Source: Ricordea florida (taxonomy: Eukaryota; Cnidaria; Anthozoa; Corallimorpharia; Ricordeidae). From it: DNA of 64,000 nucleotides. The notes under the pieces were generated by a model. It had not been told where the DNA came from, made no database searches, and worked only from the letters and a program-made list of their open reading frames with translations. The stretch is from the NCBI GenBank assembly GCA_949710005.1, contig OX453278.1, positions 1,353,501 to 1,417,500 on the forward strand, written 5' to 3'. Positions 7,897 to 17,259 of this stretch are shown piece after piece; position 1 is the first letter of the stretch, and the number at the start of each line of letters is the position of its first letter. Both the position numbers and the translations under genes were made by a program.

Positions 7897-7931
7897 GTTT
7901 GTATCCTTGTTTTCACTTACCTTTAACTCTC
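7894..7931 (-). promoter_or_regulatory. Repeated leader motif in front of two small Polinton genes
   Basis: Read on the minus strand, GAGAGTTAAAG lies about 26 nt upstream of GATACAAACATG. The same arrangement occurs at 7562-7599. Both outer blocks are identical and only five central positions differ. The elements could be a promoter-proximal box or a translation leader. This is sequence observation with inferred function. Confidence 0.35.
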
Positions 7932-7951
7932 TGAGAAGTACGTCTTAATTA

Positions 7952-8923
7952 CTAGTATTCCAGCACATACTCATCTTCATCTTCTGATTCTTGTGGCTCA
8001 GCGCCATTGGGAGCCAACATACGAGGTTCCGATTCTTGCGGTGTGGGTAACAGGCTAGATTCTGGTTCTTGTGGCGTGGCATTATTGGAGGGTAACATTC
8101 GAAAACTAGTCATGCTGTTGAACTCACTTGGAGTGAAATTCATCTCAGTGACACGAAGACGGGCTGAGGCACCGTACCCGGTCTGCCCGTGGGATCCCCA
8201 GAATATACCATCCCAACGGACAACAGGATGACCAAAACCGCTTACATACTTGTCGGGTTGCCACATGTATTCAAGTGGGTTAACCACTTGATCATCTGGA
8301 CCGTATACACAAGTTGTGGATAGGATGTTAGAACCCTTACCCCAGGTTATGAACTTGAGGTAGGCACGTTGTGGTCTGCTTGTGTCCTTTGTCTTCTCAC
8401 CCGTTTGTTGGTCTGTGGTGTTTGTGTAATCGTATATCGGTTTCACAGCAAAGGACCAATCATTTTCACTCTTGGCAGTGATGTATGCATTGAAAGTTGC
8501 GGGTGGAACGGACCTCTCTGATCTTGGTTTGTTACAAAACTTTTTGAGTGCATTCAATGTGATCTTCACTACATTGTCAAGTGCTTTTCGAGTCTTGATC
8601 TCTTCGGTTGTTGGGTAATCCATGGTACCAATCGATGTCATTGGGTATGAAATTTGGAAGCCCTCCAGAGTCTCAAGTCTGCGACTGTCTTTGTCGGTTC
8701 CAAATGGCCACACCCCCGATATACCCGAAAAGAATTGCTTGGTCAATTCAATGAAGATTGGCCGCTTCTCACCGTTGGGACCTTTTACGTAAACATCTGA
8801 ACTAACCCATTGGTTTTGTGGTTTACTTTGGCCTTTGTTGAAGGATTTACTCTTGGGTTCAGAAACAACAATGGTGTTCCAGTCAAAATCAGAGTCAAGT
8901 TCAATGAAGATTGGTTCACTCAT
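7952..8923 (-). CDS. Polinton 323-aa protein of unknown function, possible DNA-binding or structural
   Basis: A globular, beta-rich body (about 1-265) with PIFIELTKQFFSGISG, FNAYITAKSENDWSFAVKPI, RAYLKFITWGKG, VRWDGIFWGSHG and YGASARLRVTEMNF, then a low-complexity acidic tail containing three copies of a QE(P/S)E-type unit (TPQEPESSLL, TPQESEPRML, EPQESEDEDEY). The body reminds me of uncharacterised proteins shared by large DNA viruses and Polintons for which single-stranded DNA binding has been suggested. I cannot confirm this. An acidic C-terminal tail is typical of SSB-like proteins, which is weak support. The start at 8923 is the first methionine. Confidence 0.5.
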   Translation of the reverse strand: MSEPIFIELDSDFDWNTIVVSEPKSKSFNKGQSKPQNQWVSSDVYVKGPNGEKRPIFIELTKQFFSGISGVWPFGTDKDSRRLETLEGFQISYPMTSIGTMDYPTTEEIKTRKALDNVVKITLNALKKFCNKPRSERSVPPATFNAYITAKSENDWSFAVKPIYDYTNTTDQQTGEKTKDTSRPQRAYLKFITWGKGSNILSTTCVYGPDDQVVNPLEYMWQPDKYVSGFGHPVVRWDGIFWGSHGQTGYGASARLRVTEMNFTPSEFNSMTSFRMLPSNNATPQEPESSLLPTPQESEPRMLAPNGAEPQESEDEDEYVLEY

Positions 8924-8969
8924 GTTTCAACACTTTACCTTTCGGTTATGCCATAGTGCATGGCTCTCT

Positions 8970-9308
8970 TTAAGTCACTTTCACAAGAGCCTCTTTGTCA
9001 TCTATACTTCCGTAATTTCTCAAACCGTGATCCACAGCCTTAGCCATCAATTGAAAAGAAGAGTCCGCCAAGCCCTCGGCAATCTTCTTGCCCGACCTAA
9101 CTTGGTACCTTTTGTAATACTTTTCCACATCCTTGTCCGATAGCTTGGTTACTTCGGGGAGGTCCATGACCACACCCGTGTATTCTTTAGTCGAACCTAG
9201 ACAAGCCAGGATTGAAAGAGATTCCCTCTTTGACTCCAAATCATTGATTGGTGATGGTGTTGTACCAACTGATGCTGCACCGTTCAGTATCTCTTCAGGG
9301 TTAGCCAT
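8970..9308 (-). CDS. Polinton 112-aa hypothetical protein
   Basis: Small soluble protein (MANPEEILNGAASVGTTPSP, later LSDKDVEKYYKRYQVRSGKK) with a helical second half. It lies directly downstream of the packaging ATPase, overlapping it by 8 nt, and upstream of the 323-aa gene. Not recognised. The start overlap with the ATPase stop supports a real gene. Confidence 0.5.
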   Translation of the reverse strand: MANPEEILNGAASVGTTPSPINDLESKRESLSILACLGSTKEYTGVVMDLPEVTKLSDKDVEKYYKRYQVRSGKKIAEGLADSSFQLMAKAVDHGLRNYGSIDDKEALVKVT

Positions 9309-9939
9309 GTTTGGCCTCGGACGCGGGTATCTCTAAGTATTTCTCAAACGGGTGACGCAGTGAAAAGCAAAGTCTGGCGTACTTTTCAGTCTCGAGTAGC
9401 TTCTTGTACCTCTTGCGTTTTTCAGCATCTAATGCACCACCATATTCCTCAAATAACATTTTCATCGCAGTTTCAGACGGGTTGTAAAACGACACCACGC
9501 ATGCGACATTCTCTCGGAATGGTTTCGAGATCGATGTGAGCTGTTGGGTGAGAACCCACACCGATATGCCAATGTGCCTCCCGGAGAAGGCCAGATTGAT
9601 GAATTTGTTTGTCCGGTTCTTCAAGTCTTTCGAAACAGCGCAATCGTCCAGTATTATGAGTGTGTTCTCACCCGAGAATAACGTTGAGCAAAGCGCTAGC
9701 AAATAGTCAATCTCGTCCTCATTACTGGAGTCTGGTGAGAACACCCAAAATCTCTTGTCCCCCTTTGCAAAGCCTCTGTAAGTCTTGTTATGGATGTAAG
9801 TGGGGCAGATCAAGACAATGTGGTCGAACACGCCCCTAAAGTGTCCTCGAAGCTGGTCCACTATGTATTGAGTCTTTCCACAATTCGTAGGTCCCGTAAT
9901 GATACAGTTGAATGGGATTTTGTCCACTAACTCATTCAT
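9301..9939 (-). CDS. Polinton genome-packaging ATPase (FtsK/HerA, A32-like)
   Basis: 212 residues. Walker A is GPTNCGKT (16-23), preceded by hydrophobic FNCIIT. Walker B is TLIILDDC (93-100). A following SGRHIGISVWVLTQQ (119-133) carries the conserved Arg/His and Gln of A32-type ATPases. In this family the enzyme hydrolyses ATP to pump viral DNA into a preformed capsid, as in poxvirus A32 and virophages. The length is normal for Polinton ATPases. It lies between the capsid-like gene (14 nt away) and a small overlapping gene, the usual neighbourhood of morphogenesis genes. The frame is intact. Confidence 0.9.
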   Translation of the reverse strand: MNELVDKIPFNCIITGPTNCGKTQYIVDQLRGHFRGVFDHIVLICPTYIHNKTYRGFAKGDKRFWVFSPDSSNEDEIDYLLALCSTLFSGENTLIILDDCAVSKDLKNRTNKFINLAFSGRHIGISVWVLTQQLTSISKPFRENVACVVSFYNPSETAMKMLFEEYGGALDAEKRKRYKKLLETEKYARLCFSLRHPFEKYLEIPASEAKHG

Positions 9940-9953
9940 CTTTCAATTGTGTT

Positions 9954-11189
9954 CTAGTAAACTATCTTTTTTAAATCTGAGTTCATAATCTCCATAGCAG
10001 CGTCAGCAACCACGAACATGTAGCAGGTAAGGACCCTCCCTCCTCTCTTCTCCCTGTTAATCTCGAGTCTTATGCCATCTCGAGTACTGTTTAGCTCCAA
10101 ACCGTTCCCATGAACATCGTTGTCGGGGTAACTCCTCAGATCGATCCACAAAGCAAACTTGTTCGTATAGAACTCAGACTCCTTGATGGAATCATCGATG
10201 CCAACTCGTTTGATTATGGCCTGCCATAAGTCAGTTGGTAACATGCCTTTCGAATAAAGTTTGTTTGGTACTCCATCTTTGTCAATCTTGACCAATGTGA
10301 TCTTTGGGTTCACAAAAATCTCAGAGTCCCTAGCACCTGCTGCATATGGGGCTGTGAAAATACATAGTATCCCAGTCATGGACTTCCTGGGCACGTTAAT
10401 ATGCTCATTGATCACACCATCATTGTTCTCAGAGATCGGGAACGTTTTGTGAAGAAGTATCTTCTCATACAAGAAAACCCTTCCATTCTGGTACGAGGCA
10501 ATGGCTTGACTGGCTAATCGGTCACTGGATATGCATTGATACTCCAGCTCCATGTTTGTTAGTTTGTAATCAGGCGGTGTTTCAGCGTTTGAGTAAACGA
10601 CGACATCAGAGACTGAAGCTAGAGTTATTTCGAACTTGAGTGGATGTGGTAAGGCTTTTGGATAGAAGATTCCATGATCTTTCAGTATCGTGTGGTCCAA
10701 TGGTATTTCGTACCTAGTGTTATGGACTGCACCTAGAGTATTTTCTGCTGCATTTGAGGTAACTTTGTCACCGGCATTGGTTCTGATTTTCCTTACATTC
10801 TCGGATGAAATGCCCTGTCTCAATCTGTTATTGCGATCGGTCTCTGACAAAAACAAATCGTGGTAAGTCTTGAACAAATCAAACCTGCCAAGGTCCTCTA
10901 TGATTTCACCCCCGAATAGAACCTTGTATCGTGAAACGAGGTTCCTTCCCAAGTTGTTGACAAGTGTGTTGTTCTTGTGACCTGTCACATTCATATCGAA
11001 GGTGATGTACACACTGCCAGGCACAATCACCAGGTTGTCGGCCAGTTTTGGTATTTCAATGTATAATGTCTCGCCAGGATTGGCTGATGAGGGGTCTAGC
11101 GTGATCCGATTCAATGAGGTCTCGGCCCTCAAACCTTTACGCATCCTGGGAACACGATCAGTCTCAAGAATGTATGATATTCCAGCCAT
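9954..11189 (-). CDS. Candidate Polinton major capsid protein
   Basis: 411 residues, beta-rich, no membrane or catalytic motif. The N-terminal part has LYIEIPKLADNLVIVPGSVY, NNLGRNLVSRYKVLFGGEII and DLFKTYHDLFL. The middle has HPLKFEITLASVSDVV and FLYEKILLHKTFPI. The C-terminal part has VPRKSMTGILCIFTAP and FYTNKFALWIDLRSYPD. The length, absence of enzyme motifs, position next to the packaging ATPase and the strand/loop rhythm fit the double-jelly-roll capsid proteins described for Polintons. Families with the IPKL..VIVPGS pattern recur in cnidarian Polintons. The fold call is inference and would need structure prediction. The frame is intact. Confidence 0.6.
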   Translation of the reverse strand: MAGISYILETDRVPRMRKGLRAETSLNRITLDPSSANPGETLYIEIPKLADNLVIVPGSVYITFDMNVTGHKNNTLVNNLGRNLVSRYKVLFGGEIIEDLGRFDLFKTYHDLFLSETDRNNRLRQGISSENVRKIRTNAGDKVTSNAAENTLGAVHNTRYEIPLDHTILKDHGIFYPKALPHPLKFEITLASVSDVVVYSNAETPPDYKLTNMELEYQCISSDRLASQAIASYQNGRVFLYEKILLHKTFPISENNDGVINEHINVPRKSMTGILCIFTAPYAAGARDSEIFVNPKITLVKIDKDGVPNKLYSKGMLPTDLWQAIIKRVGIDDSIKESEFYTNKFALWIDLRSYPDNDVHGNGLELNSTRDGIRLEINREKRGGRVLTCYMFVVADAAMEIMNSDLKKIVY

Positions 11190-11214
11190 TTAAGTGCACT
11201 GAATCTTGTTGTAA

Positions 11215-12204
11215 ATGTCTAGTGACGATGGTTTAAGTCGATTATACTACTCTACCGATGGATACTGGAAAGGGTACTCGGCCATAGCAAAGTTGGCGAG
11301 TGCGGCCAAAGTGACCGAAAGTGTTGCTAGAGATTGGTTGGAGAAGCAAGCATTGTGGCAGATTTATGTTCCTCCACCAAGGTACATACCCAGACCACAT
11401 TGGGTCGTTGGCAAACCAAATCAAGTTCATCAAGCGGACTTGCTGTTTCTTCCTCACGATACAGTGAGAAGAAAAACATACCGCTATGCGCTGGTTGTGG
11501 TTGATGTCGCGTCTAGGTACAAAGATGCTGAGGCTCTGACCTCCAAAGATAGTGGTGAAGTGGCCAGGGCGTTTGAGAGGATTTATGCTCGGAGGCTAAA
11601 GTGGCCAAAGACATTAATGGTGGATCCCGGTAGAGAATTCATGGGTAGTGTCACTCACTTGATGGATAAGCATCAAGTAGACGTACAGCGAAGTAAAGCT
11701 GGTAATCATCGAGCGCAGGCTTTTGTAGAGAGGGCTAACAGAACGCTTGGTGAGAAATTGTTTAGCCATCAATACGCGCAGGAGATGGTGAGTGATGTTA
11801 GGTCCAGGGTTTGGGTGAAAAGGCTGCCCGCCATCATGAAGACTTTGAATTCTGAACCCACACGCATCACAGGTAAAGAGCCTGATGAAGCTTTGGAATT
11901 GAAAGAGGTTGATGCTAAACCTATGGAATACAAGAGAGCTGTGGGTTTGAATGAGAAGAGGTTGCCCCCGGGAGTCGAGGTTAGGTATTTGTATTCCCCC
12001 GGTGAAGATGAAGGTGGTGACAAACGGAGAGCCACTGATCCTGTGTGGAGCCTTGAGGTTTACGACATAGCGAGAACGGTAATTTCACCAGATCAGCCAG
12101 TGGTGTACTATTTGGATGGAGTACCGAAGCGAGGGTTTGTGCGCGAGGAACTCCAAGTTGTCCCCGATGATACTGAATTACCACCCTCTAGGGTACTTAA
12201 GTGA
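11215..12204 (+). CDS. Polinton retroviral-type integrase (DDE)
   Basis: 329 residues on the plus strand, divergent from the capsid gene (25-nt gap). Catalytic triad: D75 in HQADLLF, D137 in MVDPGREF and E172 in QAFVERANR, with 34 residues between the second D and E. An N-terminal helical segment contains WLEKQALWQIY. A C-terminal SH3-like region (about 275-320; VWSLEVYDIARTV, YYLDGVPKRGFVREEL) follows. The enzyme inserts linear Polinton DNA, making the 6-bp target duplication seen at both ends. All three acidic residues are present, so the protein looks catalytically competent. Its 3' end overlaps the convergent TFIIB-like gene by 27 nt. Confidence 0.92.
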   Translation: MSSDDGLSRLYYSTDGYWKGYSAIAKLASAAKVTESVARDWLEKQALWQIYVPPPRYIPRPHWVVGKPNQVHQADLLFLPHDTVRRKTYRYALVVVDVASRYKDAEALTSKDSGEVARAFERIYARRLKWPKTLMVDPGREFMGSVTHLMDKHQVDVQRSKAGNHRAQAFVERANRTLGEKLFSHQYAQEMVSDVRSRVWVKRLPAIMKTLNSEPTRITGKEPDEALELKEVDAKPMEYKRAVGLNEKRLPPGVEVRYLYSPGEDEGGDKRRATDPVWSLEVYDIARTVISPDQPVVYYLDGVPKRGFVREELQVVPDDTELPPSRVLK

Positions 12205-13011
12205 CGTTGTTGAGATGTCAGCCATTTCGCGAACTATCTTGATCAATGCAATGTCCGAAATTTCAAGTTTGCCGGCAAAGATCTTCTTTGTCATGCCTAT
12301 TTGATTTTTATACTCCTGGTTCATACACAAGTAAAAGAAGACAATACCCGCTGCAACTACACCGCTAGTACAGCGCTCAAGAATCTGTGATGTTCCTCGA
12401 AAGTACTTGGCAATGGACAAAATACGTCTTTGATGAGTTTCATCAACCCCAGTAACTTTCATTACCCAGGGAATAAGTTTCTCTGGTGTAATGTTGTTGG
12501 TTCTCGCCTCTGGGAATGCTTCCAAGTACATTTCCAAACCACGTGTCATGGCTCTTTTCTTGATGCCAAACAAATTCATAATGTAATCTAACGTACGATA
12601 CTCACCAAATTCTTGGTAAGTGTAAAACAAGCATGCAGCCACCAAAGACGTACGAATCTGACCGCGATTTTTACACTTGGACTTTACGATCTCTTGATAC
12701 TTGGCTTCTACGATATCGATCATCATAGAAGACACATTCAAGTTTTGTCTCTCGAATACAGTACGAACTCCCTTTGGTTTTGATCTACGAAGATCATACG
12801 AAATGTCTGATGGGTTGTACGTCCATTGTAGTTTGGAATAGTCCATCCATTCTAGTTCAGTCATACAGAGGCTACAAAGAACAATCCCTGTCTCATCCCT
12901 ATACACACTTTCATGCTTACAAACCTGTTCGTCCTCTTCATCAGCTTTCTTGAACATAGACTGAAAATGATCGACAAGGCTTTGGTAAGTTTCATCCAAA
13001 TCGTAATCCAT
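12178..13011 (-). CDS. TFIIB-like transcription factor carried by the Polinton
   Basis: 277 residues. The N-terminal zinc ribbon has ligands C31-x-H33 and C46-x2-C49 (CKHESVYRDETGIVLCSLC). A linker with YDLRRSKPKG follows, then two helical repeats (about 90-180 and 185-270) matching TFIIB cyclin folds: IRTSLVAACLFYTYQEFG and CTSGVVAAGIVFFYLCM, with helix EISDIALIKIVREMADI near the end. TFIIB bridges TBP and RNA polymerase at start sites, and TFIIB-like proteins are known in large DNA viruses. An obvious reading is that it directs transcription of the element's own genes. It sits between the integrase and polymerase genes and its frame is intact. A captured host or giant-virus gene is possible. 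Confidence 0.8.
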   Translation of the reverse strand: MDYDLDETYQSLVDHFQSMFKKADEEDEQVCKHESVYRDETGIVLCSLCMTELEWMDYSKLQWTYNPSDISYDLRRSKPKGVRTVFERQNLNVSSMMIDIVEAKYQEIVKSKCKNRGQIRTSLVAACLFYTYQEFGEYRTLDYIMNLFGIKKRAMTRGLEMYLEAFPEARTNNITPEKLIPWVMKVTGVDETHQRRILSIAKYFRGTSQILERCTSGVVAAGIVFFYLCMNQEYKNQIGMTKKIFAGKLEISDIALIKIVREMADISTTSLKYPRGW

Positions 13012-13051
13012 ACCGACTTTGTCTGGTTGGGTAATATGTATAGTTAAATCT

Positions 13052-15331
13052 TTAGTTTTTTACCGAAATCAGAGTCCTAAAGTGACCATATGCGTATGTG
13101 TGTATCCCATCCTCCCTTACCAGCCTTTTGTCATCTTCGCATGATAGTGCCACCTTGTTCACAGTCTCTGTGTACACGTCGTGCAGGTGACTCCTGATGA
13201 TATTCATCGTCCTCCTCTGTGATTTTTGATTGAAGAGGCAATCCTTGTAGTCTTTGAAGCTTATGCTCTTTTTCACCACAGCCTTCTTCACACCCTTGCA
13301 CTTCTTTTCCTCCTTTCCCTCATCCATCATATATGAATATAGCTTGGCCCGGAGACCCACGAATTCTATGATCTGTTGGCCACCCGCTTCATCCTTGAAC
13401 ATGCCCCCGACTTTCTTGTTCACGCCCACCTCAATGCCGGATGGATGGTCTTCAGGGTAGTTGCTGGTGTCGAACCTGTCCCTCACATCTGGGCTAATGT
13501 CCTTGTAGAAGTCATCCGTCTCCACCTCGTAGGCCAGTGAATCTGTGTCTGTAAACAACAACTTGGCCTTGTCACCGTACTTGGGCTTGATGTAGTTGTA
13601 GTGAAAGTCGTACATTATGATCTTGCTTATTTCCAGGACTGAAAAGCCTAGGTAAATGGGTTTGTCCAGCACCAACGTTGTCTTTTTCATTTGTACTGCA
13701 ACCAGATTCTCACAAAAGATCGTGCTGTGGTGGTAATTCGGCTTCGATACCAACTTCTTGGCTTTTGACTCTTCAGTGACCAAACGAACGTCCACCCTGT
13801 TCCTCACGTTCTCCATCGTTTTCCCAAAGACTGAGTTGTTCATCAACTTGAAAAAGTCCTTCTCGAAGTCGTTTGTTGCTTTGGTCCTTAGTTCGGTGTT
13901 CAGGTCGATATAGGGCTTCAGCCACGCGGACTCTTTGAATGTGATGCCTCTGTGTATCTTGTAGAGTTTCAACCCGAGACTCAAATACTGTTTCAGTGTC
14001 TCGTGGTGAATGATGTATTTTCGTTTGTCCCTTAGGTTTGGAATTAGCTTATCCACACCATTTACCGTAACTCTCTCTGGTGCTAATGGATAGTCATTGT
14101 GCAGTTTGTGAAGGTGCTTTGGGTACATTAGATTAACCTCTAGTATGCATGGTAGATCTTTCCACTTCAATACAAGCTCTTCTTCAGTCAACCATCGAAA
14201 GTCATGTGTTGGTAAAGGTTTACTCATTGCACATCCGTACAAACCGTTTGCATCCATGTATGTGATGTACTTTGTAGGTAATGATGGGTCATAATCTTTC
14301 ATGTATGGATTGTTGGCTTTGCCATATCTAGTTGAGATCATGGAAATGCCCCCTCGGATGCCCTCCTCAAACATGAGAAGCATGTCAGGGTCATTCAAAA
14401 GTTCCAATCTTACATTGGTCATTTTCAGGGCCGCGTCCCACGCCAATCCAGGTGCAGTGTAGTACCAAGCTGGATCTAAGTCGTAGTTCTTCCTACAAAC
14501 TTCCCTGAAGTTCTCGAAGACATCAGCTAACAACAAGACATCCAGTTCAAGGTAAAGGTCGTGGTATTCCCTGAAGTTCTCAATCCCAAAGACTTTCCAC
14601 ACGTTCTGAGCATGCTGGTAATCCTCATCCGATATTTCGGCATCGTAGAGCTTCGAGTAGAACTCATCCTTTGGTGGGAGATGGGTTTCACTGAGCTTAT
14701 CAAACCCATCAAACCAATCGTACGGAAATACCCCCTTCCTAGTCAGTAACTGCAGGTCTGTGCCATCTTCTTCCTCAAGGTAATCGTGTATTTCTTTTTG
14801 AAGGATTCCGTCCACAAAGGCTCTGATTTCCTTCCTACTCATTACAGCCTCACGATCCAATCGATGATAAAACTCTTCCATGACCATACGCATTGTTACA
14901 ACATCTGAATCAGCATTTCCTACGATGTTGCGAATGATTCTCTCTTCATGCTTGAGTTTCTCCTTTTGTGACATCACCCTTTCAAACCAACTCTTTACAT
15001 TCACCATAGAAGATTGTGGTAGGTTGTCTGACAACCTTCTGAGACCCGCTGCCATAAACCGAAAGCTGTCAATGAACCTGATTCCCCGTTTAATCTCAAC
15101 CATTTTCCCTTCCTTGTTCTGGTAAGAGTCGACAACAATCTCCTTCGTGAACGAAATGTATTTTTCATCGTTGACTGGTATGCAATTCAGCTTACCTTTC
15201 GATTCCCCTATGTTCCTCACAAATAAATGACCATCGTATCCGGATAGGCTATGGAATATAACTGGTATGAAATTAGGCACCTTGTAATTCAAGTTGCAGT
15301 CTTGGTGCGCGGCGCCTCTGTAAGATGACAA
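13052..15331 (-). pseudogene. Polinton DNA polymerase B, C-terminal frame (exo II to palm)
   Basis: 759-codon frame containing exo II (FHSLSGYDGHLF, near 15225-15270), exo III (LDVLLLADVF, near 14510-14545), motif A (YMDANGLYG, near 14232-14262), motif B (NNSVFGKT, near 13819-13845) and motif C (FTDTDSLAYE, near 13526-13560). Long inserts between exo III and motif B match protein-primed PolB (TPR1/TPR2 region). All catalytic aspartates are present. The start at 15331 is not a natural start: the frame follows directly from the one ending at 15289, in the middle of a conserved zinc/HNH-like motif. The gene is therefore broken by a small indel, or it is an assembly error. Confidence 0.9.
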
Positions 15332-17112
15332 TGGTCCAACACCTTGTCATGGCCAAGCGTCGATCCGCAGATGTGACAATGTGTGGCATTTTCATAGGCT
15401 ATTCTCTCATCCTGACTGACATGAGGATTTTTGGGTAGCTTGAACCTATCATAGACTTGTTTGACATCCGACTCCAAGCTCTCCATAAACATCTTGGGTA
15501 CATCTTCGTCTGGTGACTCAGCTGTGTGCCTCACAAGTTTGGGTTCGAATATAGCGTTATCAAAGCACTTGATCAGGTAACAGAAGCCTGATGGTTTATG
15601 CTTTTGATATCTATTGGTAAAGCTCCTACCCTCATCTTGGTAACAAGTATACATCTTTTCAGTGTAGCACTCAAAATCTGCATACACAACAAACGGTACC
15701 TCCATCTTCCTGTTGTGATTCTTGAAACGTAAGAACTGCGGGCTCCCATCTTCGTTCATGGGGACTGTCGTCTTGACCGCTTGATGATTGCTGCAAAACT
15801 CTAGATGCTTGTCTAGTGAGGATTGTGTATTGAATGGGTTAAGACATCTATGACAGAAGTTTACTACAGATTTATGTTTGTTGACTTGTGATGACAAAAG
15901 CCTACTCAAGTTCTTAATCCAACAGTAGTGATTCGTTTCATCTTTGTGTAACAAAAGTAAGTTTATCACTGTCACCTCTCGCCGCTTACTGATTCTCAAA
16001 ACGTTCACCTCAGACTCGTATCCATATACGTTAATGGTGTAAGGATTTTGCTTTTCAAACTTGGTAATGTCCCTTAGTGTAACAGGGAACTCCATTCCCG
16101 TCCAGTCGAACTTCTCAGAGTTCTTTCTCATCTCATCATTCAGTCTTTGACCATCTTTCTCTTTGGGAAATACAGCAGATGTCACCGCCCACTTGAAACA
16201 CTCATGGTCATTCTCATTCTTGACATTGATTACGGCCTTCTTGTCAGCCAGAGCCTTTGGTAGAGGTATGTAAGAAGTCCCAGAAATGGGCTCAAACGGA
16301 TTAATGTGTATGTCAAAGTACTCAACTCTATCAAATTGCCACCCAGACTGTTCACCTTCAAACTTGGCGACATTTTCAAGTTGTAATCCCGTCATTGCAT
16401 CGAATAAGTTGTTTGTGTCAGTTGATTCCGTTACTATCTCAAGTGTGGTATGAAAGTAACCCTCGGTGTATTCAACATTACCCGTAACAAGATCTTCTTT
16501 TACGAATCTACATGTTAGTATAAACTTCACCTTGATGGGTTTCCTTCTGGTATAAAGCAACTCCAAAACCTTTGGTTTTACTTTGTTGATGAACTCTCCA
16601 GGACCGTACCCCCTCTTACCATCGATCCGATAGGTCTTGAAGAACCCCTTCATTGCAGTTTCCTTTTCTTTTACACTGAACGGCTCCTTTGCAGCCCAGA
16701 TGTTCCTTATTTCCTCCTTCAACTTCCTGAGTTTCTTGCTCACAGGCTTTTTGATTCTCTTTGGTACACGATTCAAAATCCAATTCGCAAACTTGTTAAT
16801 ACGTTCCCGTACTCTTCCAGCAGCCTTCGAAGCCAATCTTTTCAATGAACTTGGAATGGTAGTAGGTCTCACATATTTGGTGGGTCTTAGAACTGGAACA
16901 CTTATTTCTGGGACAGGCTCATCGAGAATATGCGTTGTTCCACCACCACCACCAGCACCACCACCACCACTAGCACCACCACTAGCACTAGGTACCTCTT
17001 CCATCCCCAGCGCCTCCAGTAGCTCTCCCCGGCGCATCGTATAATATTTGACTATCTTGCGATCCTTGGCAATGGCGCGGAGCTCTTTGACGGTTTGACG
17101 TTGATTGGGCAT
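15289..17112 (-). pseudogene. Polinton DNA polymerase B, N-terminal frame
   Basis: The start is placed at MPNQRQ (17112), the mirror of 1830 in the left TIR; the frame stays open upstream to 17301 in host DNA, which is fortuitous. Order: SAP-like module (RQTVKELRAIAKD), Gly/Ala-rich linker (GGASGGGGAGGGG), a basic region (RVPKRIKKPVSKKLRKLKEE), an accessory domain, a C2H2-like finger (CHRCLNPF...HLEFC), exo I (FVVYADFECY, near 15668-15697), then a Cys/His motif (HCHICGS...DHCHL) like the endonuclease VII/HNH zinc site often embedded in these polymerases. The frame is lost just after that motif and resumes in the frame of 13052-15331. Intact, it would be about 1370 residues. Confidence 0.88.
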
Positions 17113-17233
17113 GATGAGTGTTTGGATGTGCAAGGTCATTCCTTTAAGACGATTTAGATTCAAAATCGATCCTGCATGCGTGCAGGATTTTTTGGCCACG
17201 CCCTTGCGCCAGAACCCGCACTTTCCCCCTACT
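16986..17233. repeat. Polinton right terminal inverted repeat, 248 bp
   Basis: Reverse complement of 1709-1956 with no difference noticed by eye. It encodes the first residues of the DNA polymerase on the minus strand. Confidence 0.93.
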
Positions 17234-17239
17234 ACAGTA
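17234..17239. repeat. Target-site duplication, right flank of the Polinton
   Basis: ACAGTA immediately follows the right TIR (ends CCCCCTACT) and repeats 1704-1709. Confidence 0.75.
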
Positions 17240-17259
17240 TTTACATTTGAATTTTGAAG

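Larger units (their letters stand above)
1709..17233. mobile_element. Complete Polinton/Maverick element, about 15.5 kb
   Basis: Bounded by 248-bp inverted repeats starting AGTAGGGGG and by the duplication ACAGT(A). It carries the diagnostic Polinton set: family B DNA polymerase with N-terminal accessory domains, a retroviral-type integrase and an A32-like packaging ATPase, plus candidate capsid proteins. Most genes are on the minus strand; the integrase and the left-end zinc-repeat gene are on the plus strand. Two interior genes carry frameshifts (near 3100 and near 15300). Polintons self-replicate their DNA and are related to adintoviruses and virophages. No adenain-like maturation protease was recognised. 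The identical-looking TIRs suggest a young insertion or TIR homogenisation. Confidence 0.95.
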
